Below are positions 49,747 to 58,856 of a DNA stretch of 64,000 nt, in pieces. The notes beneath the pieces were generated by a model. It worked only from the letters and a program-made list of their open reading frames with translations. It was not told where the DNA came from and searched no databases. Origin of the DNA: M55B112 sp964539395. Its GTDB lineage: Bacteria > Bacteroidota > Bacteroidia > Bacteroidales > GCA-2748055. The translations under genes were made by a program, and so were the position numbers. Positions within the stretch are counted from its first letter, which is position 1; each line of letters starts with the position of its first letter. The stretch spans positions 1 through 64,000 of the forward strand of contig CAZIIU010000019.1 of assembly GCA_964539395.1 (NCBI GenBank), given 5' to 3'.

Positions 49747-50322
49747 ATGTCAAGCCTTAAAGCCCTGATCCTCAAAAATCGAAGCTATCGGCGTTTCGTC
49801 GAATCACACACCATTTCACGCGAAACCCTTCTTGAATTGGTCGACGCAGCCCGCCTTTCCGCTTCAGCAAGGAACGCCCAGACCCTCAAATACTACCTCT
49901 CCAACACCGGCGAACTAAACGACAAAATATTCCCCAACCTCGCATGGGCCGGCTATCTCACCAACTGGCCCGGTCCTGTACCGGGGGAACGCCCTTCAGC
50001 CTATATCGTTCAGATGCACGACACTACCCTGGGCAACAGCTACTTCTGCGACGATGGCATCGCAGCGCAAAGCATCCTGCTCACCGCTACAGAAAATGGC
50101 CTCGGCGGATGTATCATCGCATCAGTGAAAAAGGAGGCACTCGCCAGGGTACTCAACCTCCCCAAACACCTCTCCATCATCCAGGTGATCGCGCTCGGCA
50201 AACCTGCCGAGCAAGTGATAATCGAAGAGATGCAAAACGACGACATCAAATACTGGCGCGACGAAAACCAGGTACACCACGTGCCCAAACGACCACTCGA
50301 CAATCTGATTGTTAACTATTAA
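49747..50322 (+). CDS. Nitroreductase-family flavoprotein
   Basis: 191-residue FMN-dependent oxidoreductase. FMN-binding features: NRSYRRFVES at the N-terminus (about 11-20), ARLSASARNAQTLKYYL (about 35-51) and GLGGCIIAS near 120, with a C-terminal region ending in PLDNLIVNY. Length and the single-domain layout fit small nitroreductases that use NAD(P)H; the natural substrate is unknown. The TonB receptor start (50470) is 148 bp downstream on the same strand; cotranscription is possible. Confidence 0.85.
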   Translation: MSSLKALILKNRSYRRFVESHTISRETLLELVDAARLSASARNAQTLKYYLSNTGELNDKIFPNLAWAGYLTNWPGPVPGERPSAYIVQMHDTTLGNSYFCDDGIAAQSILLTATENGLGGCIIASVKKEALARVLNLPKHLSIIQVIALGKPAEQVIIEEMQNDDIKYWRDENQVHHVPKRPLDNLIVNY

Positions 50323-50469
50323 ACAGCCCTTTTCCTCTGTTAAGAATGGTCCGGACAATGGCACTTCCGCCATCTGTTACTAAAGCATCCGACCGCTGTC
50401 ATGGCAATTTCATTCAACATCCGATGTTGTAAACATATCCCCCACGCAGTTGTTATTATAACTTTATGT

Positions 50470-53061
50470 ATGAATATGACAAAACACCTACTCATATCCC
50501 TCGTCATAATTAATACCGCCGGAACACTCACTGCCCAACCCGACACCATCAGCCTCGAGGATGTCACCATCGCCGTTACCCCCTTCGGGCAACGCCTTAG
50601 TGAAACCACCGGCAGCCTCTCGATCCTCCCAACCGACCCCATTGAAGCGGGTCACACTATCAACCTTTCCGGACAGCTGAACACCGCCCCGGGCGTGTTC
50701 ATGTCGTCCGGTACCCACACCACCAACCGCCTTACGATCCGCGGTGTAGGCTCCCGCACACCTTACTCCACCAATCGCATCAGGGCCTACATCGAGGAGA
50801 TCCCCCTTACCAACGGCGATGGTGTCTCCGCCATCGAAGACATGGACCTGACTGGTTTGTCCCGTATGGAGATTCTTAAGGGACCGGCGTCTGCGATGTA
50901 TGGATCCGGTCTCGGCGGGGTGGTGAAACTACGGGCACAGTACCCCACCCAAAACGGACCCTCCATGAACCTCTCCTCCTCAACCGGCTCGTTCAACACC
51001 CGGAAACATGCGGTCCGCCTCGGCTGGAAGCAGGAACACACCGCTATCACCGCCGGATACACCCGCTCCTCCTCCGAGGGATTCCGCGAGAATAACAGCT
51101 TCACGCGCGACCACCTCTTCCTTCACGGCACCACCGGATCAAATAAAAACCGCATCACCTTCCACCTGCTAACCACCCGGCTCGACGGCCATATCCCCAG
51201 CTCACTAAACGAGACCAATTTCCTCGAAAACCCCGAAATTGCAGCCGCCAACTGGCTGGCGATTGAAGGCTTCAAAGCCTACACAAAGATCACCGGGGGA
51301 GCCTCCTGGCAACACGCCTTCAGCAGCCACTGGCACAACAAACTCGTAGTCTTCTCCGCCTGGTCGGACCCCTACGAATCGCGGCCTTTTAATATACTTG
51401 ATGAATACGCTGCATCTGTCGGACTGAGAAACTTTATCCGGTACGTAAAAAATGACCTCCGCCTGCAGACCGGTTTCGAGCTGTTTCATGAAGCTTATAA
51501 CTGGAAGATCATTGAAACCCTCTCCGGGAAAGAGGGTGACCTGCAGCTGCATAACAGCGAGACGCGCCAATATGGCAACCTCTTTGCCCATGCCAGGTGG
51601 TCGCCCGCAAACAATCTCAACATCGAAGGCGGAATCAACCTCAACCTGCTGAAATACCGTCTTAAGACGATCTATCAGATCGATAACGCAAACCAGTCGG
51701 GCAGCTACAGCTACGACCCGGTGCTGTCCCCCAGGCTCGGGCTGAACTACAACATCACGCAGGAGCATTTCATCCACGCCTCTGCCGGTCACGGCTTTTC
51801 CGCCCCATCAGTTGAGGAGACCCTGCTGCCCGAAGGACTGGTCAACCCCGGCCTGAAACCTGAAACCGGCTGGAACCTCGATGCCGGCCTCCGCGGATGG
51901 TCGACCGGTAAACGATGGTATTACGATATCACCGCCTACACAATCCGCATCCACAATATGCTGGTCACAAAAAGAGTCAGCGAAGAGATCTTCTCCGGGA
52001 TCAACGCAGGAAGCGCCCGGCTCTCAGGGATCGAGATCTACAACAGATTAGACATCAGCAGCACCGTTACCTCATTGGAAAACAACCTCTTCACCAGCAT
52101 CTTTCTCAACAGCAACCGCTTCACGGAATTTGTCGATGATGGAAACGATTACAGCGGAAACGCCCTGCCCGGAATCCCCGCACAGATGATTCATGCCCGC
52201 TTTCAATCAACATGGCAACAAAAGTTCGGCATGATGACAGAGATCCGCTATGCGGGAAAGCAACTGCTGAACGATGCCAACACCGCAGCCTATAACGGTC
52301 ACCTTACCACCAACATCAGGGTCTCCTTTAACATGAAACTCAGGATAAGATCGAACATTGAAACTGAAAATGTGGTACAATCTGGAATTGGAGCAGGGGC
52401 AGAAACTGGAGCCGGAACAGGAATTGGAGCAGGGGCAGGTGTCGGAGCCGGAGCAGAAACTGGAGCCGGAACAGGAATTGAAGCCGGAACAGGAATTGAA
52501 GCCGGAACAGGAATTGAAGCCGGAACAGGAATTGGAGCAGGGGCAGGTGTTGGAGCAGGGGCAGGAGCTGGAGCAGGGGCAGGAGCTGGAGCAGGGGCAG
52601 GAGCTGGAGCCGGAACAGGAATTGAAGCCGGAACAGGAATTGAAGCCGGAACAGGAATTGAAGCCGGAACAGGAATTGGAGCAGGGGCAGGTGTTGGAGC
52701 CGGGGCAGGAGCTGGAGCCGGAACAGGAATTGAAGCCGGGGCAGGTGTTGGAGCCGGGGCAGGTGTTGGAGCCGGGGCAGGTGTTGGAGCCGGGGCAGGT
52801 GTCGGAGCCGGAACAGGTGTTGGAATGATGAATGAAGTTGGAGACAGAACCCGAACCAGGACTGTAAGGAATGAAGCCGGGGCCGGAACCCCTCGTAAAG
52901 TCCTTACATTAAGAATTGCGGCCGGGATCAACAACCTCTCCGACACCCGTTACGCCTCGATGGTCCTGGTAAACGCACCCTCCTTCGGAAGCAATGCTCC
53001 ACGCTACTACTACCCAGGCATGCCGCGTAACTTTTTCATCTCAATAGGAATTGATCTCTGA
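50470..53061 (+). CDS. TonB-dependent receptor with about 150-residue Gly/Ala hexad insert
   Basis: 863 residues from ATG 50470 (signal peptide ending TLTAQ); an upstream ATG at 50401 lacks a signal. No carboxypeptidase-like domain. Plug (about 15-150) with LTIRGVGSRTPYSTNRIRAY and MEILKGPASAMYGSGLGGVV; barrel to the end (MPRNFFISIGIDL). Near residues 635-790 an array of X-G-X-G-X-G hexads (GAGVGA, GTGIEA) separates strand FNMKLRIRSN from LTLRIAAGINNLSDTRY. By barrel topology that turn faces the periplasm. Insert codons stay in frame and the barrel motif resumes, so it should be expressed unless the array impairs folding. Substrate unknown; no SusD partner. Confidence 0.83.
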   Translation: MNMTKHLLISLVIINTAGTLTAQPDTISLEDVTIAVTPFGQRLSETTGSLSILPTDPIEAGHTINLSGQLNTAPGVFMSSGTHTTNRLTIRGVGSRTPYSTNRIRAYIEEIPLTNGDGVSAIEDMDLTGLSRMEILKGPASAMYGSGLGGVVKLRAQYPTQNGPSMNLSSSTGSFNTRKHAVRLGWKQEHTAITAGYTRSSSEGFRENNSFTRDHLFLHGTTGSNKNRITFHLLTTRLDGHIPSSLNETNFLENPEIAAANWLAIEGFKAYTKITGGASWQHAFSSHWHNKLVVFSAWSDPYESRPFNILDEYAASVGLRNFIRYVKNDLRLQTGFELFHEAYNWKIIETLSGKEGDLQLHNSETRQYGNLFAHARWSPANNLNIEGGINLNLLKYRLKTIYQIDNANQSGSYSYDPVLSPRLGLNYNITQEHFIHASAGHGFSAPSVEETLLPEGLVNPGLKPETGWNLDAGLRGWSTGKRWYYDITAYTIRIHNMLVTKRVSEEIFSGINAGSARLSGIEIYNRLDISSTVTSLENNLFTSIFLNSNRFTEFVDDGNDYSGNALPGIPAQMIHARFQSTWQQKFGMMTEIRYAGKQLLNDANTAAYNGHLTTNIRVSFNMKLRIRSNIETENVVQSGIGAGAETGAGTGIGAGAGVGAGAETGAGTGIEAGTGIEAGTGIEAGTGIGAGAGVGAGAGAGAGAGAGAGAGAGAGTGIEAGTGIEAGTGIEAGTGIGAGAGVGAGAGAGAGTGIEAGAGVGAGAGVGAGAGVGAGAGVGAGTGVGMMNEVGDRTRTRTVRNEAGAGTPRKVLTLRIAAGINNLSDTRYASMVLVNAPSFGSNAPRYYYPGMPRNFFISIGIDL
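52380..52830. repeat. In-frame 18-bp hexad repeat array in a TonB receptor
   Basis: Units alternate between GGAACAGGAATTGAAGCC-like and GCAGGGGCAGGTGTTGGA-like 18-mers, encoding T-G-I-E-A-G and A-G-A-G-V-G. Runs of identical units (three GTGIEA, four GAGVGA) show recent slippage or unequal exchange. The core GGAACAGG recurs in the non-coding array at 38.6 kb on the opposite strand. Confidence 0.9.
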
Positions 53062-53136
53062 GAATAGTGCATCCCGACTTCACTGCATGGTACACAAACC
53101 TTTTATCTCACAGAAACCCAGGCAACAGTGTTGCAA

Positions 53137-54516
53137 CTATTCCGCCAGCTCCACCGCCTTCGTGGTGGTGTAGTACTTCGCTATCATCTGCGTCAGCTCC
53201 CATTCGGGAAGCCGTCCCTCCTCCACATATCTTAAAAACTTGTTGGTAACACTTGCAAAATGGGCTTCATGACTCTCCCTGTACTTTTGCGGGATATTCA
53301 AACGCCACATCTCCGGCTCTGCCTGTTCCAGCGAAACACCAGGATATTTCTCATTCAGCACATCCTCCACATACAAGCGCAGGCTCCCCTGCAGTGCCCC
53401 TGCTGTACCCTTATTCTTTGCCACGATATAGAGCTCCGGACGGTAATTCTCTTCTGCACCCTGACGAATCACCAGGTCGCTCAGCCGGCCCCGCATGATC
53501 GAATAATGGGTATCGCCGGCCCCCTCCGGCGCCTGAAAGGCCCATTCAACAGACACTCGGGCATGCGTCCCCCTGATCGTATAATCAACTGCACTGTTCG
53601 TTACCGTGCGCAATGTGTCGCGAACCACATACTTCGACAGATAACCGGGAAACTCTGAAAACCCGGTCACCTTCTCAAACTGTGCAGCTGTTAAATCGGT
53701 GGTCCATCGCCGCGAAGATAAAATCTCAATGTCCTCCACATAATTTTGTATACCACCGGGGAAAGCCTCCCACATGATCAGGTCCACCAGGTGCGTTCCC
53801 ACATCAGCGATCGCCTCTCCCTGCTGACGCACATCAAAAAACCAGGCTGGCCGCTGCAGGGGCTTCCCCGACACATATTTGAAAAAATGGTGTACCGACT
53901 CCTTGGTAATCGCCGGATCATCCACTGTTCCCTCTATCAGCCCGCCAAAGATCTGCTCCTGTTCAGAAAGCTCCTTTTGAAGCATCGTAGTAATCTCAAA
54001 CCGCTCAGACATGATATCATACAGCAGCAAACCCTCCTCCCTGGCCTTGTACAAAGCTGTCTTCAACTCATCAAAGGCTGCTGGCTCGATCGCCATGGGC
54101 TTGTCGGAATAAACATGCAAACCGGCATTAATACATGCTGTAATATATTTGGTCTTGTTCCTGTTATTACCCGCCAGAATCACCGTGTTCCCGGGTTTCT
54201 CCTCCAGCATCTTCTTAAGGAAATCGTCACCGGTATATAGCTGTATATCCCATGCTGTCGGGTTCTGCTCCCTGTTGTTATAGGACTCCACGCGCGTCAT
54301 ATAATCGTTCAGCTCCATACCCCCTGGCGCATACACATATACCGTGCTGTCAACACCGGGGTACATCTCCTTAAGCACCAGTGAAGCATGAAAATGTCCG
54401 GGATTCAGCACCATCAATCTGATCATTGTATCATCTTCCATCGCCTGATCGCTTTTTTGTCCGCAGCCTGTCAGTAACACTGCTACAGCTATGAAACAAT
54501 ATTGTAACAATGTCAT
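53137..54516 (-). CDS. Gfo/Idh/MocA-family oxidoreductase lipoprotein
   Basis: 459 residues from ATG 54516 (MTLLQYC), giving a lipoprotein signal ending LLTGC; 27 more codons lie upstream to the first ATG at 54597. The Rossmann domain (IRLMVLNPGHFHASLVLKEM) is unlike a classical GxGxxG, having LNPGHFHA. The catalytic-domain segment HVYSDKPMAIEPAAFDELK contains the DKP equivalent of the EKP motif, and VGTHLVDLIMWEAFPGG matches the family His motif. It looks like the oxidoreductase type with a putative C-terminal domain linked to ThuA genes. The ThuA-like gene lies 92 bp upstream, same strand. Confidence 0.83.
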   Translation of the reverse strand: MTLLQYCFIAVAVLLTGCGQKSDQAMEDDTMIRLMVLNPGHFHASLVLKEMYPGVDSTVYVYAPGGMELNDYMTRVESYNNREQNPTAWDIQLYTGDDFLKKMLEEKPGNTVILAGNNRNKTKYITACINAGLHVYSDKPMAIEPAAFDELKTALYKAREEGLLLYDIMSERFEITTMLQKELSEQEQIFGGLIEGTVDDPAITKESVHHFFKYVSGKPLQRPAWFFDVRQQGEAIADVGTHLVDLIMWEAFPGGIQNYVEDIEILSSRRWTTDLTAAQFEKVTGFSEFPGYLSKYVVRDTLRTVTNSAVDYTIRGTHARVSVEWAFQAPEGAGDTHYSIMRGRLSDLVIRQGAEENYRPELYIVAKNKGTAGALQGSLRLYVEDVLNEKYPGVSLEQAEPEMWRLNIPQKYRESHEAHFASVTNKFLRYVEEGRLPEWELTQMIAKYYTTTKAVELAE

Positions 54517-54608
54517 CAAATCACCCGATTTAAATCTCCCACTCCGAAAGGCACCCGCTTCGGGGACGGTTGAACGAAAAAATACCATTCTATTCATATG
54601 ATCAGTTT

Positions 54609-55376
54609 TTAAAAATTATCTTCCAGAATCCAGACAATGCCTCCCTTCAAGTGCTTCCTGAAATTCTCATCCTGGTAATACTCAATCTTATGTCCCAGGG
54701 ATGTATAGAATACCCTGCTGCCCTCAAAGTTATGGTACCATGCCAGCGGGTAAAGATCACCGAAAACATCGCCCGGAAACTCCTCTTTGTTCTTATCTTC
54801 GACTGTGGTCAGATCAACAGCCAGAAGCACATGAATGGCCGGATTCAGGTGCTTATTGAAATAACACTCATCCTCCCACTTCCAGACCTCCGGAAGATGG
54901 ATTGTTGAAATATGTCCGCGATCTATCACTTTGATATCAAAAGGCTGAAGTTTCGGATGTCTGTAAAAAGTACCCCCTATCATCTGCTTGAACCAATCCC
55001 ACTGCCGCTCCGAACCTATTGCTATATGGACCCCCATGAAACCTTTTCCCGATCTGATGAATGCCTTAAAGTTCTCCCTCTGCCGATCATTCAGGAACGC
55101 CTCATTATTCGAGTTGGAGAAAATGATTGCATCAAAACTCATAAGCCTCCTCTTCCCGAAAATCTCAGGATCATCGGTATGCTCCGTTATGATGCCCAAA
55201 CCCTCACAGATCTCCTCCAGCGTCTCCACACTTACCTCTACATTGTCATGCACGTACCCCTCGCCGTTACGTGTATAAATCAATACCGATTTACCGGCGA
55301 GTCCGGCAGGCTGACCATGAAGAGCAGCGGAGCTTATAACAATCAATCCAACAATAACCTTCCACATTGTATGCAA
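54609..55376 (-). CDS. ThuA-like domain protein
   Basis: 255 residues with a signal peptide (VGLIVISSAALHGQ). The class-I amidotransferase-like ThuA fold shows VLIYTRNGEGYVHDNVEVSVETL, SFDAIIFSNSNNEAFL, FMGVHIAIGSER and a C-terminal VFYTSLGHKIEYYQDENF. ThuA proteins occur with Gfo/Idh/MocA oxidoreductases in disaccharide (trehalose/3-keto-sugar) catabolism, but their biochemical activity is unsettled. Neighbours: the oxidoreductase downstream and a DUF6807 gene upstream, all minus strand. Confidence 0.85.
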   Translation of the reverse strand: MHTMWKVIVGLIVISSAALHGQPAGLAGKSVLIYTRNGEGYVHDNVEVSVETLEEICEGLGIITEHTDDPEIFGKRRLMSFDAIIFSNSNNEAFLNDRQRENFKAFIRSGKGFMGVHIAIGSERQWDWFKQMIGGTFYRHPKLQPFDIKVIDRGHISTIHLPEVWKWEDECYFNKHLNPAIHVLLAVDLTTVEDKNKEEFPGDVFGDLYPLAWYHNFEGSRVFYTSLGHKIEYYQDENFRKHLKGGIVWILEDNF

Positions 55377-55469
55377 AATTAATTAATTATTCATACTCAC
55401 ACATAAGAAATTCCTATTAAGCACCTCCCGGTAAACCCGGCAACTTCAACCTTACTGCTAACCACCCGC

Positions 55470-56444
55470 TTACTCCGTATTCCCTGAAAATTCATTCCAA
55501 TACGCATCAGCTTCCTCGACCGTTAAATACCCGTCAAATACCACCAGCCTGTACCGCAGGGTGTAATCCTTCCCCGGAACAATTTTCCAGGGAAGATATC
55601 GTGTCGGTGTGAAATTAAACATCAGTCCGCCATGACTCATATCTGTAGGCCACACACGCATCGGTTCCGGATGTTCCCGGTTGGCAGCATGACTCATAAA
55701 CAGGATGCCCGAACGCCCCTGATCAACCGACGACTGTCCCTCAATAATGCACCACCTGCCCCTGGTTCCATCTGCACTGTTCCTCTCCACTCCCTCCGAG
55801 GTCAACACGGTGCAGTTATCGGCCTTCCAGTGCTCTGTTGCCCTGAATGATAACCCGCCCCCGTAACGGTACTCATTAAATACTATTGCATCCCGCAACA
55901 TATTCCGGAATATACTGGTGATGTCCAGAACATAACGCGATTCCCCCTTTTTAACGCGCTGGTACCTCACCTCGTAAAACTCGTCGATGGTTGCCCGCGC
56001 GCCCCCCTCATGACCGATGTCGATATGCGACTGTAACGCTGTGAACGCCGCATAATCCGGTCCCGAAGAAGAGGTCAGGATCGCCCTTGTACGCACCGTT
56101 CCTTCACCTTTGCCCAGGTTCCAGTAATCGATCTTCCGGTCACCGATCTGCACGTTGGTCCACGGTCCCCAGATTCCATAATGATGGTAATGATCGGGTG
56201 GCTGGATCTGTGTCAGCACCTCCCCGCCAGGCGAGCGGAGCGGGTGAATGAAGCCTGATCGCCTGAACAGCGAATCCACCCCTTCAGGAGGCATCTGCTC
56301 ACTGATCCGGTAGGTAAGCACCGGACGGCCCTCATCGGTAATGGTAAGCTCATCTTCTGTCTGAACAATATCTACATCTGCGAAACCTCCTGAACAGGCG
56401 TAAATAAACACCGTCAAACATATAAAAACAGTATTCCTGTTCAT
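55470..56444 (-). CDS. DUF6807 (PmoA-like) lipoprotein
   Basis: 324 residues from ATG 56444 (MNRNTVF), giving a lipoprotein signal ending FIYAC. A mutarotase-like beta-sandwich with FIHPLRSPGGEVLTQIQPPD and HYHHYGIWGPWTNVQIG near residues 65-105; this His-rich segment (HYHHYGIW) is the hallmark of DUF6807, formerly annotated PmoA. GLSFRATEHWKADNC and a C-terminal RLVVFDGYLTVEEADAYW follow. Despite the old label it is not a particulate methane monooxygenase. Context suggests glycoside metabolism with the ThuA and oxidoreductase genes. Confidence 0.82.
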   Translation of the reverse strand: MNRNTVFICLTVFIYACSGGFADVDIVQTEDELTITDEGRPVLTYRISEQMPPEGVDSLFRRSGFIHPLRSPGGEVLTQIQPPDHYHHYGIWGPWTNVQIGDRKIDYWNLGKGEGTVRTRAILTSSSGPDYAAFTALQSHIDIGHEGGARATIDEFYEVRYQRVKKGESRYVLDITSIFRNMLRDAIVFNEYRYGGGLSFRATEHWKADNCTVLTSEGVERNSADGTRGRWCIIEGQSSVDQGRSGILFMSHAANREHPEPMRVWPTDMSHGGLMFNFTPTRYLPWKIVPGKDYTLRYRLVVFDGYLTVEEADAYWNEFSGNTE

Positions 56445-56544
56445 TGTCTTATTTTTAAGTAGAATAAAAAATTTCATATCCACCTGCCAACCACCGCCGC
56501 ACCCACGTTAGGAAACACGGAACCGTCCTTCGGGCGATCCCCCG

Positions 56545-56712
56545 TCACTCCCCTGCATATCCCTGCAAACAATCCGGGCAAAGGCAGTCGGTATACTGCT
56601 CCATCAGCTCGATCATCTCCTTCCGGTGGAGCTGTACACTCTCGCACCAACAGTCATTATCACCCTCACAGGTGAAGACAGCGTTGCATTTCTGACATTT
56701 TTTTACCGCCAT
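56545..56712 (-). CDS. Cysteine-rich CWC-family small protein
   Basis: A 55-residue minus-strand gene: MAVKKCQKCNAVFTC then DCWCESVQLHRKEM and DCLCPDCLQGYAGE. Eight Cys are arranged CxxC, CxxxxxCxC, CxCxxC, typical of the CWC domain, likely zinc binding. It starts one base after the folB stop codon (TAA T ATG), so is translated from the same mRNA. The ATG is at 56712 and TGA at 56545-56547. Confidence 0.8.
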   Translation of the reverse strand: MAVKKCQKCNAVFTCEGDNDCWCESVQLHRKEMIELMEQYTDCLCPDCLQGYAGE

Positions 56713-56713
56713 A

Positions 56714-57067
56714 TTACCGGGTCATTTTTACACTCACATTCTTGATCGGTCCGCCCATCGGGGGGTTCATCTTGCGAATGGTGATCGTCACGGAACTGAT
56801 CCCGTTAAGCTCACGGTAGATCGCGTCCAGGATTCGCTTGCCGATATTCTCCAGGAGGTTGGATTTAACCCGCTTCATCTCCTCCTTCACCACGCGGTAG
56901 GCTGCCTGGTAGTTCACCGCATCCTCAAGCGAATCGCTTTCAGCCGGCACAGACAAATCGGTCTCCATCTCCAGGTCGACCAGGAAGCGATTGCCAACGA
57001 TCTGCTCCTCCTTGTAGTGGCCATGGAACGCGTAAAACTCCATGCCCTCAATCTTTATCAGTCCCAT
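56714..57067 (-). CDS. folB: Dihydroneopterin aldolase
   Basis: 117 residues from ATG 57067 (MGLIKIEGMEFYAFHGHYKEE); eight extra upstream codons from ATG 57091 are less likely. The enzyme splits 7,8-dihydroneopterin to 6-hydroxymethyl-dihydropterin in folate synthesis. Family features: FYAFHGHYKEEQIVGNRFLVD with the HG and Glu of the active site, SLEDAVNYQAAYRVV (conserved Asn-Tyr) and KSNLLENIGKRILDAI. It is divergent from glnS with 91 bp between their start codons. Confidence 0.9.
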   Translation of the reverse strand: MGLIKIEGMEFYAFHGHYKEEQIVGNRFLVDLEMETDLSVPAESDSLEDAVNYQAAYRVVKEEMKRVKSNLLENIGKRILDAIYRELNGISSVTITIRKMNPPMGGPIKNVSVKMTR

Positions 57068-57158
57068 CAATCTGTTTTTTATGATCCACAATGTAAATAT
57101 ACTGAATCAATTTTCCTCAGCAAATATTACTACTTTTAAAGCCAAATTGATCAGCACT

Positions 57159-58856
57159 ATGTCGGAACAACCCAACGAGAACAACAGCGGGAAAAACCTG
57201 CGCAAGTCACTGAACTTCATCCACGCCTTTGTCGAGCAGGATTTGCACGAAGGCAAAAACAGCGGCCGCGTTCATACACGTTTCCCGCCCGAGCCCAACG
57301 GTTACCTGCACATCGGTCACGCCAAAGCGATCCACATCGATTTCGGCACCGCGGAAAAATATGGCGGAAAATGCAACCTCCGCTTCGATGATACCAACCC
57401 GCTGAAGGAGGAGGTCGAGTACATCAACTCCATTAAAGAAGATATCCATTGGCTGGGGTACGACTGGGAGGATCGTGAATTCTACGCCTCCGACTACTTC
57501 GGTAAGCTGTACGATTTCGCGGTCGACCTGATCAGACGCGGACTGGCATATGTCGACGACCAGCCTTCTGACAAGATAGCCGAACAGAAAGGAACACCCA
57601 ACGTTCCCGGTACCGACAGCCCCTACCGAAACCGTACTCCCGAGGAAAACCTGGACCTCTTCGAAAGAATGAACAACGGTGAATTTACCGGGGGATCGCG
57701 TGTGCTCAGGGCACGGATCGATATGACATCGCCCAACATGCATATGCGCGACCCGGTTATATACCGGATCATCGACCGACCGCACCACAGAACAGGGTCC
57801 AACTGGAAAGTGTACCCGATGTACGACTTTGCACACGGACAGTGCGACTACTTCGAAGGGATCACACACTCGCTCTGCACCCTTGAATTTGAGGTGCACC
57901 GGCCATTGTACGACTGGTTCATCGATCAGCTCAAAACAGACGACTACAGGCCGCGGCAGATCGAATTCAACCGCCTTAATATTACATACACTGTGATGAG
58001 CAAACGCAAGCTCCTTCAAATGGTGAATGATGGAGTGGTAAGCGGGTGGGACGATCCGCGGATGCCAACGCTCAGCGGATTGCGTCGCAGGGGATATACT
58101 CCCGCTTCAATAAAAAACTTCATCAACAGTATCGGCTACACCAAGGTTGAAGCGCTGAATGATGTCTCGCTGCTTGAGTTCGCCCTGCGGGAGGACCTGA
58201 ACAAAAAAGCACCCCGTGTGATGGCGGTGCTCGACCCCCTGAAAGTGATTATCACCAACTACCCTGAAGGCAAAACAGAGGAGCTGGATACGATCAACAA
58301 CCCGGAGGACGAATCGATGGGCAGTCGCACGATACCATTTTCCCGTGAAATCTACATCGAACGCGACGATTTCATGGAAGATCCGCCGAAAAAATTCTTC
58401 AGGCTCGGCCCCGGCCGGGAAGTACGCCTCAAATCTGCATACGTGATCAGATGCAACGACTATAAAAAGGATGCCGGCGGAAATATCACAGAGCTATACT
58501 GCACCTACGACGAAGCAACAAAAAGTGGTGGAGAGGCAATCGGACGCAAGGTGAAGGGTACCCTGCACTGGGTGAGCATTCCCCATGCTGTTGAAGCAGA
58601 GATCAGACTATACGACAGGCTGTTCAGCGATCCGGAACCCGACGGACATAAAGAGAGGGATTTCATGGATTTCCTCAACCCCGACTCGCTAAAAATCGTA
58701 CAGGGATTTGTGGAACCCGGACTCGCAAAAGCACAACCGTTCGACCATTTCCAGTTTCAGCGGATCGGCTACTTCAATGTCGATCCCGACAGCCGGCCGG
58801 GCAAATGCGTGTTCAACAGAACCGTGCCGCTGCGGGATACATGGAACAAGGGTTAG
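57159..58856 (+). CDS. glnS: Glutaminyl-tRNA synthetase
   Basis: 565 residues from ATG 57159 (MSEQPNENNS); the frame is open upstream to 57042 but those residues are unlike the family. Class I synthetase attaching Gln to tRNA-Gln. HIGH motif PPEPNGYLHIGHAKAI (HIGH 51-54) and KMSKS equivalent VMSKRKLL (279-286). A full-length C-terminal anticodon-binding domain follows (LHWVSIPHAVEAEIRLYDRL and on). The TAG stop overlaps the TAA of the convergent lipoprotein gene (58853-58856). Confidence 0.96.
   Translation: MSEQPNENNSGKNLRKSLNFIHAFVEQDLHEGKNSGRVHTRFPPEPNGYLHIGHAKAIHIDFGTAEKYGGKCNLRFDDTNPLKEEVEYINSIKEDIHWLGYDWEDREFYASDYFGKLYDFAVDLIRRGLAYVDDQPSDKIAEQKGTPNVPGTDSPYRNRTPEENLDLFERMNNGEFTGGSRVLRARIDMTSPNMHMRDPVIYRIIDRPHHRTGSNWKVYPMYDFAHGQCDYFEGITHSLCTLEFEVHRPLYDWFIDQLKTDDYRPRQIEFNRLNITYTVMSKRKLLQMVNDGVVSGWDDPRMPTLSGLRRRGYTPASIKNFINSIGYTKVEALNDVSLLEFALREDLNKKAPRVMAVLDPLKVIITNYPEGKTEELDTINNPEDESMGSRTIPFSREIYIERDDFMEDPPKKFFRLGPGREVRLKSAYVIRCNDYKKDAGGNITELYCTYDEATKSGGEAIGRKVKGTLHWVSIPHAVEAEIRLYDRLFSDPEPDGHKERDFMDFLNPDSLKIVQGFVEPGLAKAQPFDHFQFQRIGYFNVDPDSRPGKCVFNRTVPLRDTWNKG

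Noticed and set aside
52299..52946. Pro/Ala/Thr-repeat protein antisense to the TonB receptor insert
   Set aside because: It is a mirror of the Gly/Ala array inside a convincing receptor gene, with no signal peptide or independent flanking domain.
55470..56444. Particulate methane monooxygenase subunit (PmoA)
   Set aside because: DUF6807 proteins carry this legacy label; no TM helices or copper-site pattern is present, and the protein is a soluble beta-sandwich lipoprotein.
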